Positions 34,236 to 46,262 of a stretch of 64,000 nt of DNA are shown piece after piece. Location: contig JAZHRO010000073.1 of NCBI GenBank assembly GCA_037157565.1, positions 16,250,501-16,314,500 of the forward strand, in the 5' to 3' direction. The DNA is from Thalassia testudinum. Lineage: Eukaryota > Streptophyta > Magnoliopsida > Alismatales > Hydrocharitaceae. The notes beneath the pieces were generated by a model. That model searched no databases and was not told where the DNA came from. It saw only the letters and a program-made list of their open reading frames with translations. The translations under genes were made by a program, and so were the position numbers. Position 1 is the stretch's first letter. Every line of letters starts with the position of its first letter.

Positions 34236-36938
34236 TGTTACGAACGCGTGCCCCAGACGTCTTTTAAGACGTCTGGGAGGTGGCCCAGACGTAGGACCAG
34301 ACGTCTGGGATCACATCCAGACGTCTGACCAAACATCTGGGATCATTTCCAGACGTTTGGAAATCAGTTATTTTCGACACGTGCGGGTCGTCTGCGCGCC
34401 TGAGCGCGTAGACCGCATATTCGCTCCTGCAGCTGCAGATTCTCGCCGCTGCCGTCTCTCCCTCTCCTCCTCGCGTGGCCTTAAAAAGACCATGCCTCCC
34501 CTCGCTTCCGTCGCCTCCACCCCTTTCCTCTTCTTCTTCCAGTGAGCGAGCGCGAGAGCAGGCGCGGGGTTGCTGCGGCGGCGACGGCCGCAATGAGCGC
34601 GGAGGGGGTGCTGCATACGAGAGCGGCGCTCAGCCGTGAGGTCGAGCTCGCCGGGGCTGCCAGGGCCGACCGGCGGGGAGCGCAGCGGGCGCGGAACTAC
34701 GCGGGAGGCCTGCTGCGGCTCGAGCAGCAGGCGCACGAGGTGCGACGAGGCGCAGCGTCGCGAGCGGAGGGCGAGTCGCGCCCTGTTTAAGGAAAAATTT
34801 CCAGAATCAGACGTCTGTGCTGATAGCCAGACGGCGGGGTCGACGTCTGGAAGACTGTCCAGACGTCTGAAAGGTGAGTTTTCCGTCTTCTTCTTCCTTC
34901 CTGTCGACTGACCGTACTGAGGGAGAGAGATGGGTGTGCGTAGGCTCGGTGATTCGCCATCCAACACGAATCAGACGTCTGGCTGTAGTACCAAATGGCG
35001 GGAGTGACCTCCAGACGTCCGGGGTGACCACCGGACGACTGGAAACTAGGCCAGACGTCCCCACAGGCTTCTGGACGTCTGAGAAACCACGCAGAACAAG
35101 GTAATTCTCTGATCCACTTTTTAAGACGTCTGGAAGAAGTTCCAGACGTCTGATTTTACACAGTGTCGTCGTTTTCGACCCGTTGAGGGCCCGTTCGGGT
35201 TCTGTTTTCCGCGTTTCAAGTTGCGTTCTTTCCGGAATTAAATCCTCTACCCGTCTACAGTAGCTATACATTGTTTTGAGACACTCCTTGTGTTTGATCC
35301 TTGAGATAGGACCCCGTTCTATTGCAGTCTCGGGGGTCACGGAGGCACGCGGGATTCCCAATCACGCCCCCATTACTCCCGTTGTACCTGGTAGAGTGGC
35401 TTTAAGTTATTAATAAAATCTGTTAAATTATGGAACCATAAATAGAACCTAGGACATTGCATGAATCCTAGGAATGAGAAATAGATGGAATGATAGCTCC
35501 TAGGTGTTGCATGAATCCTAGGGCTGGAAAACTAGATTGTATGATAGATCCTAGGATATGGCATGAATCCTAGGATGGGAAAACTAGTGGAATGTATAAT
35601 ACTGCAGTCTTGGAAAATGGAAAGAGATATAAAGCTGCCTATAATTTGAATTAACAACTGCCTGTTGTGAATAAATAACGTGGTTGAGAACATGGATTGT
35701 AAGAATGTGAAACTGGAAAGTGAAACCTGGATATTTGAGTAAAAAGGATGGAACCCAACGGGGGAATTAGGAGTGGAACTCCTGGAAAGAGAAAGGAATG
35801 GAACTGAGATGTAGTTGTGTACTGTCTCTTGGGTACGTAGTACCAAGGGAAGTACCTGTACCTGTTTAGTGCAGAGTGGGGCCAACCACCCCAGGGACCC
35901 GGGGTTAGGACCGGCCGCTCTGTACCGACTTGCTGGCCCTCGTGTACGTAGTACCGAGGAGAGCTACTAATGTTGGAGGGCACTAGCTACCCCACGGGCC
36001 CCGGGGTTCTGCTAGCCTCCTACACCGACTTGTTTAGGCCCACTGGGGCAAACCAGGGTAGTCAGGCGAGGGTGCGCGGACTGTGGAGGGGCAAGGCCCC
36101 GGTCTGGTTACTGTGGAGGGGTTGGACCCCTGTTACTGAGAGGGCTCTGCCCTGGACTGGTTCCGTGCTGTGCTTTGGGCGTACCCGTTAACGGAAACGA
36201 CTGACCGCGTGCCAGTACGGGTTAGCTACCTGTGCGTTTATCGCGCGTGCCGTAGTCACCGTTACGTCTGTCATTGACCTTGGGGTGGTTGACTGAGGGT
36301 AGGATCACCACGGGGGACTCTCCTTGCCAGGAGAGCACCACGTGCTACTTCTACTTTTTGGAAAAGACTGCAATCAAGATCGTTCCCACGAGGAACATTC
36401 GAGATCAAGAAAAAGATCTGAGGAATAAATGAAATAGTGAGACAATTGAAAGATGTGAATAAAGAAAGCAATGGAACATAACAGCTACTGTACACTCTAC
36501 TGTTGTCTTTAGTTTTAGTTGCCACTCTACTCAGCGTTTTGCTGACGTGTTACACTCGTTACCTTTTTCAGGACCAGGTGTTGAGCAGCCAGGGTCAACG
36601 GCTGCAGAGGACGTTGGGCCGAGTAGGGTCCAGTAGAGTTACCACTGTCTCTTGTACCTCTTTTGTTACGTTATAGTGAGTAGTTCTTGTTTCCGCTGTA
36701 CTTTTCTTTACCTGCAGTTCAAATTATATGATGAATGTTGTTCTACTGTTGTGGTGGTATATACTGTGGTAGTTTCTTTCCTTACTGCTATACTTTCTTA
36801 CTGTTAGTTATATTCATGCTAAATGTGGTTTATTTTACTGCTCTTTTGGTTACTTCCTCGTTGGACGACTAGGTCTTGGGATTAATTGAGTTGGTCCGGT
36901 TCTCGTGTCTCGTAGGGACTCGGGAACCGGATCGTTAC
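34236..36938 (+). mobile_element. Tekay-type solo LTR inside the ANTH pseudogene
   Basis: Starts TGTTACGAACGCG at 34236 and ends CGGATCGTTAC at 36938, 2.70 kb, the same family and orientation as the solo LTR at 3021. Flanks are TCCTC (34231-34235) and CCCTC (36939-36943), a target duplication with one change. The last A of the expected ...TTACA end is missing. Coding sequence of the ANTH fragment resumes directly after it, which confirms the limits. Confidence 0.9.
34250..35155. repeat. Array of AGACGTCT palindromes in a Tekay LTR
   Basis: At least eleven GACGTCT copies occur, some in longer palindromes. For example AGACGTCTGGAA (35124-35135) faces its exact complement (35140-35151) across 4 bases. 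Equivalent arrays are at about 3045-3862, 44325-45205 and 51357-52265. Confidence 0.9.
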
Positions 36939-37181
36939 CCCTCTCGTCCTCAAGGCCATGGACTGCGTCGTGGTCAAGATCTTCGATGTGTACAGTAGCA
37001 TCTGCAACGGAATCACCCACACCCTCATGACGGTGTTTAGGTTGTCATCCTTCTAGAAGGAGGAGGAAGGGGTGGAGTCGCGCAAAGGGTTGGTGGGGAT
37101 ACGCTTGCTGAGGAGGGTGAGGGAGCAAAGCGTGAGGCACACAAGGTACTTCGAGGTTTGCAGAAGTCTTGGGGTACTCAA
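36939..37181 (+). pseudogene. ANTH pseudogene, middle piece
   Basis: Reads LVLKAMDCVVVKIFDVYSSI, one stop (TAG at about 37055), then LVGIRLLRRVREQSVRHTRY in the same frame, broken off at LGVLN by the next insertion. It is part of the split pseudogene described from 33723. Confidence 0.85.
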
Positions 37182-38600
37182 TGATAACACTACACAAGGG
37201 GGTGATAATTATGTTGAATATGGCCCATCTTTAGGATAAAAGGCACAACATAAGTAGAATAGGAGCATTGCATGCATCATGTACCAAGATTGCTTATAAA
37301 CTACATTAATGGCCATTTGTGTAAGCATTTGTCAAAGCAGGCCTCAGATGAGCAATCGGACTGCACGGATAGATTCAGAACGACGAACGGAGTCCAACAG
37401 ACTTAAGATTGGCCAAATCCGACATCCGAAGCTCCTACAATGGGCCCAAGAAGTTCTGACCGTTGATCTGGAGATCAACGGCCCAAATTGCACCACGTCA
37501 GCCCCACCCCTACGCACGTCGCGCCTTCAGCCAGCCGAGATCAAATCTCGACCGTCGATCTTCGATCGAACGGCTAAGATTCGCGTGCCTGCCCGCGGTC
37601 GCCGCGACAAAGCGCAGGCATGGCGCAATAGTTAGCACGCATGCCCGCACCCACACGACACGGGTTCGAGCCGCGTGGAGTGGGAATTGAAGAAGGGCGA
37701 CGGGCTCGGAGAAATTGGGCCGCCCGATCAGTAGTGGGCGGCCGGGATCCTGCCACGCGGCGCGACCGCAGTTCACAAGCATCCACGCGCGCACGCACGC
37801 CGGGCGGAGACGCGCGCGCACACGTGTGACCGAGGCGCGATCCCAGCGCAGGCGAGGAAGACTCCCAGCCGTCCAATCTTTGATCGGACGACTCTCGTTC
37901 AACAGCCACGGATCACGCGAGGAGAAGGAACGAGGCGGGCGGCTGACCAGCGACGGGGGGGCTTCACCGATGCTTTTGGAAGTGATTTTAGCGACGCTCT
38001 GGATGTCGCTAAAGCCCCTTCTTCTTTTAGGAAGCCCTTAACTCTATTTAAACCCCCTCCAACCACCATTCAAGGCATTCACTCCCCCTTGCAATTACTC
38101 CACCCCTCTCTTAGCAAGCTCTAGGCACTCTTGTAATCGCCGGAGACGATGAGCCGCCGACGGAGCCTCCTCCACCGCCGTGGATGCCTCGTCACTCTCC
38201 ACACACACACACACACTCTCTCTCTCTCTTTTAAGCTTTCTATTACTTTTGTTAAAGCATGTATTTAATGTTGTAAGTTATGAACTACAAGTGCATGTTT
38301 AATGAAGTTATTTTCCGTTCAATTGCCATTTTAATTTCTGTTCAAGTTGCATGATCAAAACAAAGAGCTTTCTAACCCTAAACCTTCTCTCTCTCTATCT
38401 CTCTCTCTCGCTTTTCAAAATCGCATCTTTCGCAAGCAAAACTCCGCACTTTCCGTGACAACAAGTGGTAAGTAAAAATCCGATTTTCACGCCTCCCTGA
38501 GACCGACACTCGGACTCACCTCCGTTTACTTATTTTAAAACCGACGTTGCAAGTGCGACTATAACGACACTCCTTAACACACACGCACAAACCCACGTCA
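37182..38600 (+). repeat. Left LTR of non-autonomous element 2
   Basis: In order: palindrome CCGTTGATCTGGAGATCAACGG (37460-37481), tRNA-like module (37611-37690), GATCGGACG-type inverted repeat (about 37868-37890), TTTAGCGAC/GTCGCTAAA hairpin (37987-38013), TATTTAAA (38045-38052) and CT microsatellites (38205-38230, 38388-38411). The order matches the LTR of element 1. Confidence 0.93.
37611..37690 (+). promoter_or_regulatory. tRNA-like module with Pol III A and B boxes, left LTR of element 2
   Basis: A box TGGCGCAATAG (37621-37631) and B box GGTTCGAGCC (37663-37672), 42 bases from start to start. The partner copy at 52932-53010 is nearer the ancestral form (TGGCGCAGCGG, GGTTCGAGCC), with a CGCGG/CCGCG T-like stem. 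The first run of four T downstream is in the TTTAGCGAC hairpin at about 37986. Confidence 0.75.
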
Positions 38601-38605
38601 GTTTT

Positions 38606-38623
38606 TGGCACTGTTGCCGGGGA
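38606..38623 (+). promoter_or_regulatory. Primer binding site of element 2, variant
   Basis: TGGCACTGTTGCCGGGGA begins five bases after the LTR, with two changes from the tRNA-Asp-type site. Confidence 0.85.
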
Positions 38624-39735
38624 AGCAACAGATTTGTTTTATCACCTCCATTCCACGTTCATTCTCACATATCTAATGCCCTATTTTCCTTTTTACTTGA
38701 CGGTTGCAGGAATTCGACGCATGGACGGCGAGGCGACGCATCCCACGATGGTGCAAGGGAGTAGGCGCCACGAGGACCGATAGTGAGTAATCTTCCTCTC
38801 ATGATTGTTTGCTTACATGAAAAAAAAAACTAAAAAGATTGTAAAAATTGAAAAAAAATCGGCGTGGTGTATGATTGCTTGACCCACATCCTTAACACAT
38901 CACCCCACAAAAAAAAGTGTACACTCTAACATTCTGAATAAATTCTTGGAGTGTTCTTTTCTTTTTCTTGAGTGGTGTTTGCGAAGCCACCATGAGTTGA
39001 CCTAGGCCGCACCACTCAACCCTAAAATTGACTCATCTAATAGAAGCTGCATGATCATTAAGATGAGTACACTAGAGTTTTAGAGCCTCTACAGAATAAA
39101 AAGGAAATCTACTTTCATCGAATTGTGTGCAGAACTTGACGTGCCCACTAAAACTTGTTTGAAAACATTAAGACACATCAACCCTAAAAAGAACTAAAGT
39201 AAGGATGAAACACTAAAAGACACCACATCTTAACAAATCCTTGCTTGAAAACCATGTTTTGTTAGAAGCACACACTTTGAAAGTGGAAAATTAAGAGGCA
39301 CCACCCCAATCAACGCCTCATCACATCACCCTAAGCACAAGCACTATCCTAACCCTTTAAAACTGAGTAGACGTGCCCTAGGCAGGACTGAGTTAAGTCT
39401 CAAAAGGCGAGGTTTTGTTCGCTAGGCACTTGACTTTCATTCCCTTGGTAGAATCTGGTGACTAGGCTGCGGGGCAATGTCAAACAACCGCGGTTGTGGG
39501 GTCTATGGAACCGGAGGCGCAAGCCAAAGGAAGAACCTTCCCTGCAATCCCCTCGTAATCAACCTGGCCAGATTAGCCTTGGGAAGGGGAGTCTAGTGCT
39601 TACGGACTTAATCAACCTTTGTGAGATTTCTAGGTCTCCTAAGGAATACACCATAAGGACTAAGCTTATTTGCTTGGTTGAATACACAACTCTCTCTCAT
39701 CTGTTCTTCCCGCATCTCTCCATTTCTTCCAAACC

Positions 39736-41070
39736 ATGGATTTCAATGCCTATCCATTTTACCCAAACTACCCCCAACAGGATTTGTATGCTAACCCAAG
39801 TGGACCATACCCACAGCCTACTTGGGCTAACCAACCACCAAGTTGGGGATACAACCTTGAATATCCCTCTTGGCCCAACTATGACCAAACCGCACCAACC
39901 TCTTATTGGAATACACCCAACATAGCCACCCAAGGGTACAATTCAAATCGTGGGACTCCATATCTCTATTCTCCTCACAATGCCTCCTCATTTAGCCCCG
40001 ACCCGCTCTATTGTGATAGGACCTACACTTTAGGAGAACACCAAGAACCCTACCCTTCTCAGGATAATAACCAAGAAAGGTCATCTGAATTCAACAACCT
40101 TTCCTACTTGACCTTTGGATTGGAAGGAGTTCTAGACAAATGGAAATCAGAAAATAATCAGAAATCTAGGCAAGCCCAAGATCATCAACCTTTGATTTGG
40201 TCCCCTGATGAAGAATCTAACTGGGAGGAGAACTTAGAACCTCAACTATTCTGGAGTAGGACCAAACAGAGAATGGTTCCTCTTGAAGAACTGGACCCTG
40301 AACATGATAGAATAGAGGACCCACCCAAGAATCTAAACACCAGTGTGGGTTCTGACCCACAACCTCAACCATACTCTCTTAACCTGGATTTCAAGGAGGA
40401 AATCCAAAGGACACCAAATGACACCATGTCAATTCTTGATAACCTCCAGTTAGAACTACACAAACAGAATCAAGAATTGGTTAAAGGGCAACAGGCCATG
40501 TTGAATTTGTTCCAACAATTGGGGGAAGAAGGCCAGAGAAAGCTGTTGCACACAACTCCATTCATGGAATTCATAAAGCAAGGACCTACCATGATCAATT
40601 GGACTACACCCAGTCATCCTGATTTGGTTCAGTCCACCATTGATACCCCTCAGGAGTTGGACAGCATAATGGATAAGGACAGTAAGGATTCCTCGGAACA
40701 CAATTTGGGGAGCATTGAGAACAAACATCAGGAGGAAATTGAGAATGTGAGGGGAGAGGCCTTGGAATCCGAATCTAATCAGCCCAAGAAAAGCAATTCG
40801 GTGGGAGCAGCAGCCAACATCAAAGATGGAGAATGGAGTTACAATTTCAAAGAAATTGATTATGAATCGAGTGGAATCCCCATCACAAATTTGGAGGAGG
40901 GTCGAAAGAAAGAATATGATCTAGAGGATGAAATTGACCCTACCTCTAATGCAACCCCAAACAATGAATCTGATACAAAGGAGGTTGAAGAAAATATTCT
41001 TGAGATCAAGGGCTTGGAGGGAATGAGCAATGAAACCATAGTTGCGGAAGAGATGGATTCAACTTGTTAG
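39736..41070 (+). CDS. Captive ORF of non-autonomous element 2, unknown function
   Basis: A 444-codon open frame from ATG 39736 to TAG 41070. Residues 1-110 are Tyr-, Pro-, Asn- and Trp-rich (YPSWPNYDQTAPTSYW), a disordered composition. Residues about 235-285 form a probable coiled coil (LDNLQLELHKQNQELVKGQQ). The last 150 residues are strongly acidic. There is no CCHC finger, protease, RT or integrase motif. Layout (aromatic disordered start, helical middle, acidic end), size and position match the 501-residue frame of element 1 at 20909, although sequence similarity is weak by eye. The leader before both frames shares GGCGCAAGCC(A/G)AAGGAAGAA. The gag tail of Athila/Tat relatives in this window has a similar Tyr/Pro/Trp composition, so a diverged gag origin is possible but unproved. 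Confidence 0.6.
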   Translation: MDFNAYPFYPNYPQQDLYANPSGPYPQPTWANQPPSWGYNLEYPSWPNYDQTAPTSYWNTPNIATQGYNSNRGTPYLYSPHNASSFSPDPLYCDRTYTLGEHQEPYPSQDNNQERSSEFNNLSYLTFGLEGVLDKWKSENNQKSRQAQDHQPLIWSPDEESNWEENLEPQLFWSRTKQRMVPLEELDPEHDRIEDPPKNLNTSVGSDPQPQPYSLNLDFKEEIQRTPNDTMSILDNLQLELHKQNQELVKGQQAMLNLFQQLGEEGQRKLLHTTPFMEFIKQGPTMINWTTPSHPDLVQSTIDTPQELDSIMDKDSKDSSEHNLGSIENKHQEEIENVRGEALESESNQPKKSNSVGAAANIKDGEWSYNFKEIDYESSGIPITNLEEGRKKEYDLEDEIDPTSNATPNNESDTKEVEENILEIKGLEGMSNETIVAEEMDSTC

Positions 41071-42546
41071 AGAGGCCTCATGCTTGATTGTAGGGCTCAT
41101 TATGAAACTCTGGACTTTGTTACCTGCCCTACCAGAATAAGGATCCCGCAACCCGAATGCACTGGAATTGATACACTTTCAATGGATTACAATTTTATGG
41201 GGACACAAGTTGAATATAAAACCTACATCTTTAGTGTCTGGCATGTCATATTTGGGGTGCGTTCGTCCACAACAACTTGTTTGCATGCTCACAGACTAAG
41301 AGAGGATCTGACACGGGCATGCATGATACATCTGTTGCAGAATTCCTGCCCCTTAGGAACGGGACTCCACCACAACTTTAGTCGCATCTATGGACTTCTG
41401 ATTTTGGGTCTGGTTAATTTTGAACATATCTCCTTGACCCAAACCATTCCTGTTTGCACACCGCCCAGCTGGAGGTGTTAAACTCAGCGCTTCCTAGGAG
41501 GTAACCCAGAGAATTTAGACTGATCTGGTAGTTTCCGTCACTCAGGTACTATCTTTTTGAACCCTTTTGCATCCATGAATTTGCCAATGAGGACATTGTC
41601 CAACTTAAGCATTGGGGGGTGGTAAATTGCATAATCCTGAGCTCAATTAATCAGTCTGAATGAATAAATTAACTAAAAAAAAATTGAATTTAGGAAGAAA
41701 ACTTAGCCATTAGAAACTTGTCAATAGTGGGAAATAATACAAAAAGAACTTAAACACTTAGACTTTTCAGGCCTTCAAGCTTAATCAGCCCTGGTGTTCG
41801 TTAAAATATGGATTTAGCGGCGAATCCTTACAACCTTAAGCTATTCTAATCCACCTACTAAATAAGGTAATAAGTATACGACTTATCAACTCACTCTCTA
41901 ACTCAGGAAAACTTTGAGTCTAAGCATCTGCACACATTTTTGCACAGACTCACTTCTCGGAGATTTTGACAGAAATTGGGTAGCTAATAAACTCTCTAGG
42001 GTGGTATGGCTGGCAAGTTGTCATGGGTAACAGCCCATTGGCAGGTTGTCCAGAACCCAGCCACAGGCCATTTCCTTTTTTCGTTGCCTCTAGATACATT
42101 TGAGATCAGGAAAGCCACCTACGGAAAAAAAAAGGAAGAAGAAGAAAAGAAAATAAACCACACTTCATCGCACAAGTATGGCTGGCAAGTGATCGTGGGT
42201 AACAGCCCATTGGTCGATTGTCCAGAGCCCAGCTCAATAATTGCACAAAAAAGACCAAAACACCTAAGGAAGAAGCGGGGAAGTAGTACAAGCCGGGGAG
42301 ATATACACTGGAAAAATCCTTGTGTTGACCCCAATTAAAACAAACGTAGGGAGAAAGCTACCAATCGAACAAATACACCTTCAGGCAAAAATTTATTTTC
42401 TTTTCCAGTCACCTAGAGGCATAAAAACTCGAAGTCTGTCTCAATTATCGTTAAATGAGTCTATCACAACATTCACACCAAGATGCTTAGCACTTAAGGT
42501 TTCGACCGAGTTTGGGTGGGTTGGGTAGCTGTAAAAAGTTACCAAC
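41071..42546 (+). other. 3' untranslated region of element 2, proximal part
   Basis: Includes an open frame of 133 codons (41080-41481). Its GLHHNFSRIYG piece resembles GLHHNLVHICG in element 1, so a short second coding block is possible. Then follow AAACTCAGCGCTTCCTAGGAGGTAACC-type sequence (split at 41480-41507), the ATTGGGGGGTGG purine block (41611-41622) and the duplicated 56-base blocks. The region continues after the nested element at 52288-52541. Confidence 0.65.
42005..42233 (+). repeat. Duplicated 56-base block in element 2
   Basis: Copies at 42005-42060 and 42177-42233 share TATGGCTGGCAAGT, GGGTAACAGCCCATTGG and TTGTCCAGA-CCCAGC, separated by an A-rich stretch as in element 1. Confidence 0.9.
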
Positions 42547-45218
42547 TGTAACGACCCGGTTCCCGAGTCCCTACGAGACACGAGAACCGGACCGACTCGA
42601 CTAATCGCAAGACCTAGTCGTCCAACGAGGAAGTAACCAAAAGAGCAGTAAAATAAACCACATTCAGCATGAATATAACTAACAGTAAGAAAGTACAGCA
42701 GTAAGGAAAGAAACTACTACAGTATATACCACCACAACAGTAGAACAACATTTATCATATAACACGAACTGCAGGTAAAGAAAAGTACAGCGGAAACAAG
42801 AACTACTCACTATAACGGAAACAAAGAGGTACAAAAGACAGTAGTAACTCTACTGGACCCTACTCGGCCCAGCGTCCTCTGCAGCCGCTGACCCTGGCTG
42901 CTCAACACCTGGTCCTGAAAAGGTAATGAGTGTAACACGTCAGCAAAACGCTGAGTAGAGTGGCAACTAAAACTAAGACAACAGTAGAGTGTACAGTAGC
43001 TGTGATGTTCTATTACTTTCTTTATTCACATTTTTCAATTGTCTCACTATTTCATTTATTCCCCAGATCTTTTTCTTGATCTCGAATGTTCCTCGTGGGA
43101 ACGATCTTGATTGCAGTCTTCTCCAAAAAGTAGAAGTAGCACGTGGTGCTCTCCTGGCCGGGAGAGTCCCCCGTGGTGATCCTACCCTCAGTCAACCACC
43201 CCAAGGTCACTGACAGACATAACGATGACTACGGCACGTGCGATAAACGCACAGGTAGCTAACCCGTACTGGCACGCGGTCAGTCGTTTCCGTTAACGGG
43301 TGCACCCAAAGCACAGCACGGAAGCAGTCCAGGGCAGAGCCCTCTCAGTAACAGGGGTCCAACCCCTCCACAGTAACCAAACCGGGGCCTTGCCCATCCA
43401 CAGTCTGTGCACCCTCGCCTGACTACCCTGGTTTGCCCCAGGGGGCCTAACAAGTCGGTGTGGGAGGCTAGCAGAACCCCGGGGCCCGTGGGGTAGCTAG
43501 TACCTCCCTACACTAGTAGCTCTCCTCGGTACTACGTACGCGAGGGCCAGCAAGTCGGTACAGAGTGGCCATCCTAACCCCGGGTCCCTGGGGCGGCTGG
43601 CTCCGCTCTGCACTAAACATGGGGGACAGTCGCTCTCCTTGGTACTCCATACTCAAGGGCCAGCTCACTTCCCCAAAACTATTCCATTCACTTTCCAGGA
43701 GTTCTACTCCTACTTCCCCGTAGGGTTCCATCCTTTTTACTCAAACATCTAGGTTTCACTTTCCAGTTTCACATTCTTACAATCCATGTTCTCAACCACG
43801 TTATCTATTCACAACAGGCAGTTGTTAATTCAAATTACAGGCAGCTTTATATCTCTTTCCATTTTCCAAGACTGCAGTATTATACATTCCACTAGTTTTC
43901 CCATCCTAGGATTCATGCCATATCCTAGGATCTATCATACAATCTAGTTTTCCAGTCCTAGGATTCATGCAACACCTAGGAGCTATCATTCCATCTATTT
44001 CTCATTCCTAGGATTCATGCAATGTCCTAGGTTCTATTTATGGTTTCACAATTTAACAGATTTTATTAATAACTTAAAGCCGCTCTACCAGGTACAACGG
44101 GAGTAATGGGGGCGTGATCGGGAATCCCGCGTGCCTCCGCGACTCCCAAGACTGCAACTGAACGAGGTCCTATCACAAGGATCAAACACAAGGAAAGTCT
44201 CAAAATAGTGTATAGCTACTGTAGACGGGTAGAGGAATTAATTCTGAAAAGAACGCAACTCGAATCGCGAAAAACGGAGCCCGAACGGGCCCTAAACGGG
44301 TCAAAAACGACGACACTGTGTAAAATCAGACGTCTGGAACTTCTTCCAGACGTCTTAAAAAGTGGATCAGAGAATTACCTGCTCAGCGTGGTTTCCCAGA
44401 CGTCCAGAAGTCTAAGGGGACGTCTGGCCTAGATCCCAGACGTCCGATGGTCACCCCGGACGTCTGGAGGTCGCTCCCGCCGTCTGGTACAACAGCCAGA
44501 CGTCTGATTCGCGTTGGATGGCGAATCACCGAGCCTGCACACAGCCAACTCCCTCCCTCAGTACGGTCAGTCGACAGGAAGGAAGAAGAAAGCGGACTAC
44601 TCACCTTTCAGACATCTGTATGATCTTCCAGACGTCTCCCTCGCCGTCTGGCTATCAACCCAGACGTCTGATTCTGGAAATTTTTCCAGAACAGGGCACC
44701 ACCCGGCTTCCGCTCGCGACGCCGCCCGCGTCGCACCTCGCGCGTCTACTCTCAGACCGCAGCAGGTCCCTCTCCGCGTCGTTCCATGCCCCCTACGCCC
44801 TCCGCCAGCCGGCCAAGCCGCTCCGGCGAGCTCGCCCTCACGACAGAGCTCCGCCCTCGCACACCGCACCTCCTCCGTGCTCACTGGGCCGCCGTTGCCG
44901 CCCTCGCGCTCGCTCGCTCTCGCGCACAAAAAGGAGAAGAGGAAGGGGATGGTGGAGACGACAGGAGGGGAGGCGTGGCCTTTTAAGGCTGCGCGAGGAG
45001 GAGGGAGAGAGAGCGCGGCAGGTCTGCAGCTGCAGAGAAAGAGGGAAAAAGAGAGAGAGAGAGGAATCGTGGGTCTGCGCGCACAGGCACGCAGACGAAT
45101 CTCTCGTGCGAAAAATAACTATTTTACAGACGTCTGGAAACGATCCCAGACATCTTGTCAGACGTCTGGATGTGATCCCAGACGTCTGGTCCGATGTCTG
45201 GGGCACGCGTTCGTTACA
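42547..45218 (-). repeat. 3' LTR of the Tekay-like element
   Basis: Plus strand TGTAACGACCC to CGTTCGTTACA, 2672 bp. Compared with the 5' LTR it lacks about 32 bases with one palindrome pair near 45200. It includes the CCTAGG repeats (about 43895-44040) and the palindrome array. Confidence 0.95.
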
Positions 45219-45315
45219 ATATAACAAACTCAAAGGAAGTTTCGTCCCCGAAACTTGCGCCAACTAGGGTGCGAGAAAAGACGTCCAATAACCATAACAA
45301 ACTCAAAGAGGACCG

Positions 45316-46256
45316 AAGCCAGTCCGAAAAGACGTACCCGCGAAAAGCTCCGGGTACTGCTCCCGCATTGCCGCCTCAGGCTCCTAGGTAGCCTCCTCGT
45401 ACCGCTGGCTCCTCCACAAAACCTTTACCAGGGGTACTTGCTTTCGTCTCAAACTGCGGACGGCTCGGTCTAGGATCTGCACTGGCCGCTCGGGGTAGGT
45501 CAGGTCGTCGCTCACCTCGACGCTCTCGTGACTCAGTACGTGACTGAAATTGGCTACGTACTTCCTAAGGTTGGACACGTGGAACACGTCGTGCACACCA
45601 GAAAGCTGCGGGGGAAGGGCAAGTCTGTAAGCAACGGGTCCAACCCGCTCCAGGACCTCAAAGGGCCCTACGAACCTCGGCGCGAGCTTCCCTCTCACCC
45701 CAAACCACTGTAAGCCCTTCCTGGGCGAAACACGAAGGAAGACGTGGTCCCCAACCTCAAACTGCACCTCTCTGCGTCTCCGATCCGCGTAGCTCTTCTG
45801 TCTGCTCCTGACATTGCGGAGTCGTCTGTGGATCTGCTCAACTACCTCCTGACTCTGCCGGATCAACCTGGGGCCAACCTCCCACTTGGTCCCCACCTCA
45901 ACCCAACTCAAGGGTGCCGTACACTTCCGTTCGTATAGAGCCATGCCTATGCTCGAGTGATAACTGTTGTTGTATGCAAACTCAGCCAGGGGCAGGTGCT
46001 CCTCCCAAGAGCCCCTCCAGTCCAGTACATAGGCACGCAAAAGGTCCTCAAGTGTCTGTATCGTGCGCTCAGACTGTCCGTCCGTCTGGGGGTGGTAAGC
46101 CGTGCTAAACCTCAACCTCGTCCCCAAGGCCTGTTGAAACTCAGCCCAAAACTGGGACGTAAAGCGGGTATCCCGGTCGGATACGATCTCCCGCGGAACT
46201 CCGTGTAGTCGTACCACATCACGGATATACCTCTCTGCCAACTGTGCTGGTCCCAA
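45316..46256 (-). pseudogene. pol: Integrase catalytic end and chromodomain-like tail, Tekay-like element
   Basis: Minus strand from 46256. The second catalytic Asp ([15 protein letters not shown]) and the Glu in [12 protein letters not shown] are present, followed by the [10 protein letters not shown] and [19 protein letters not shown] blocks. The tail [15 protein letters not shown]...[16 protein letters not shown] ends at a TAG at 45384, where a Trp codon is expected. EPEAAMREQYPELF follows in frame, so the original end lay near 45300. This tail is the chromodomain-like end of Tekay/Del elements, thought to guide integration into heterochromatin. Another stop (TGA near 46260) splits it from the integrase start. 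Confidence 0.88.
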
Positions 46257-46262
46257 GGTGAC

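Noticed and set aside
37309..38041. Arg/Pro-rich frames in the GC-rich LTR part of element 2
   Set aside because: They overlap the tRNA-like module and hairpins and are not maintained as the same frame in the partner LTR.
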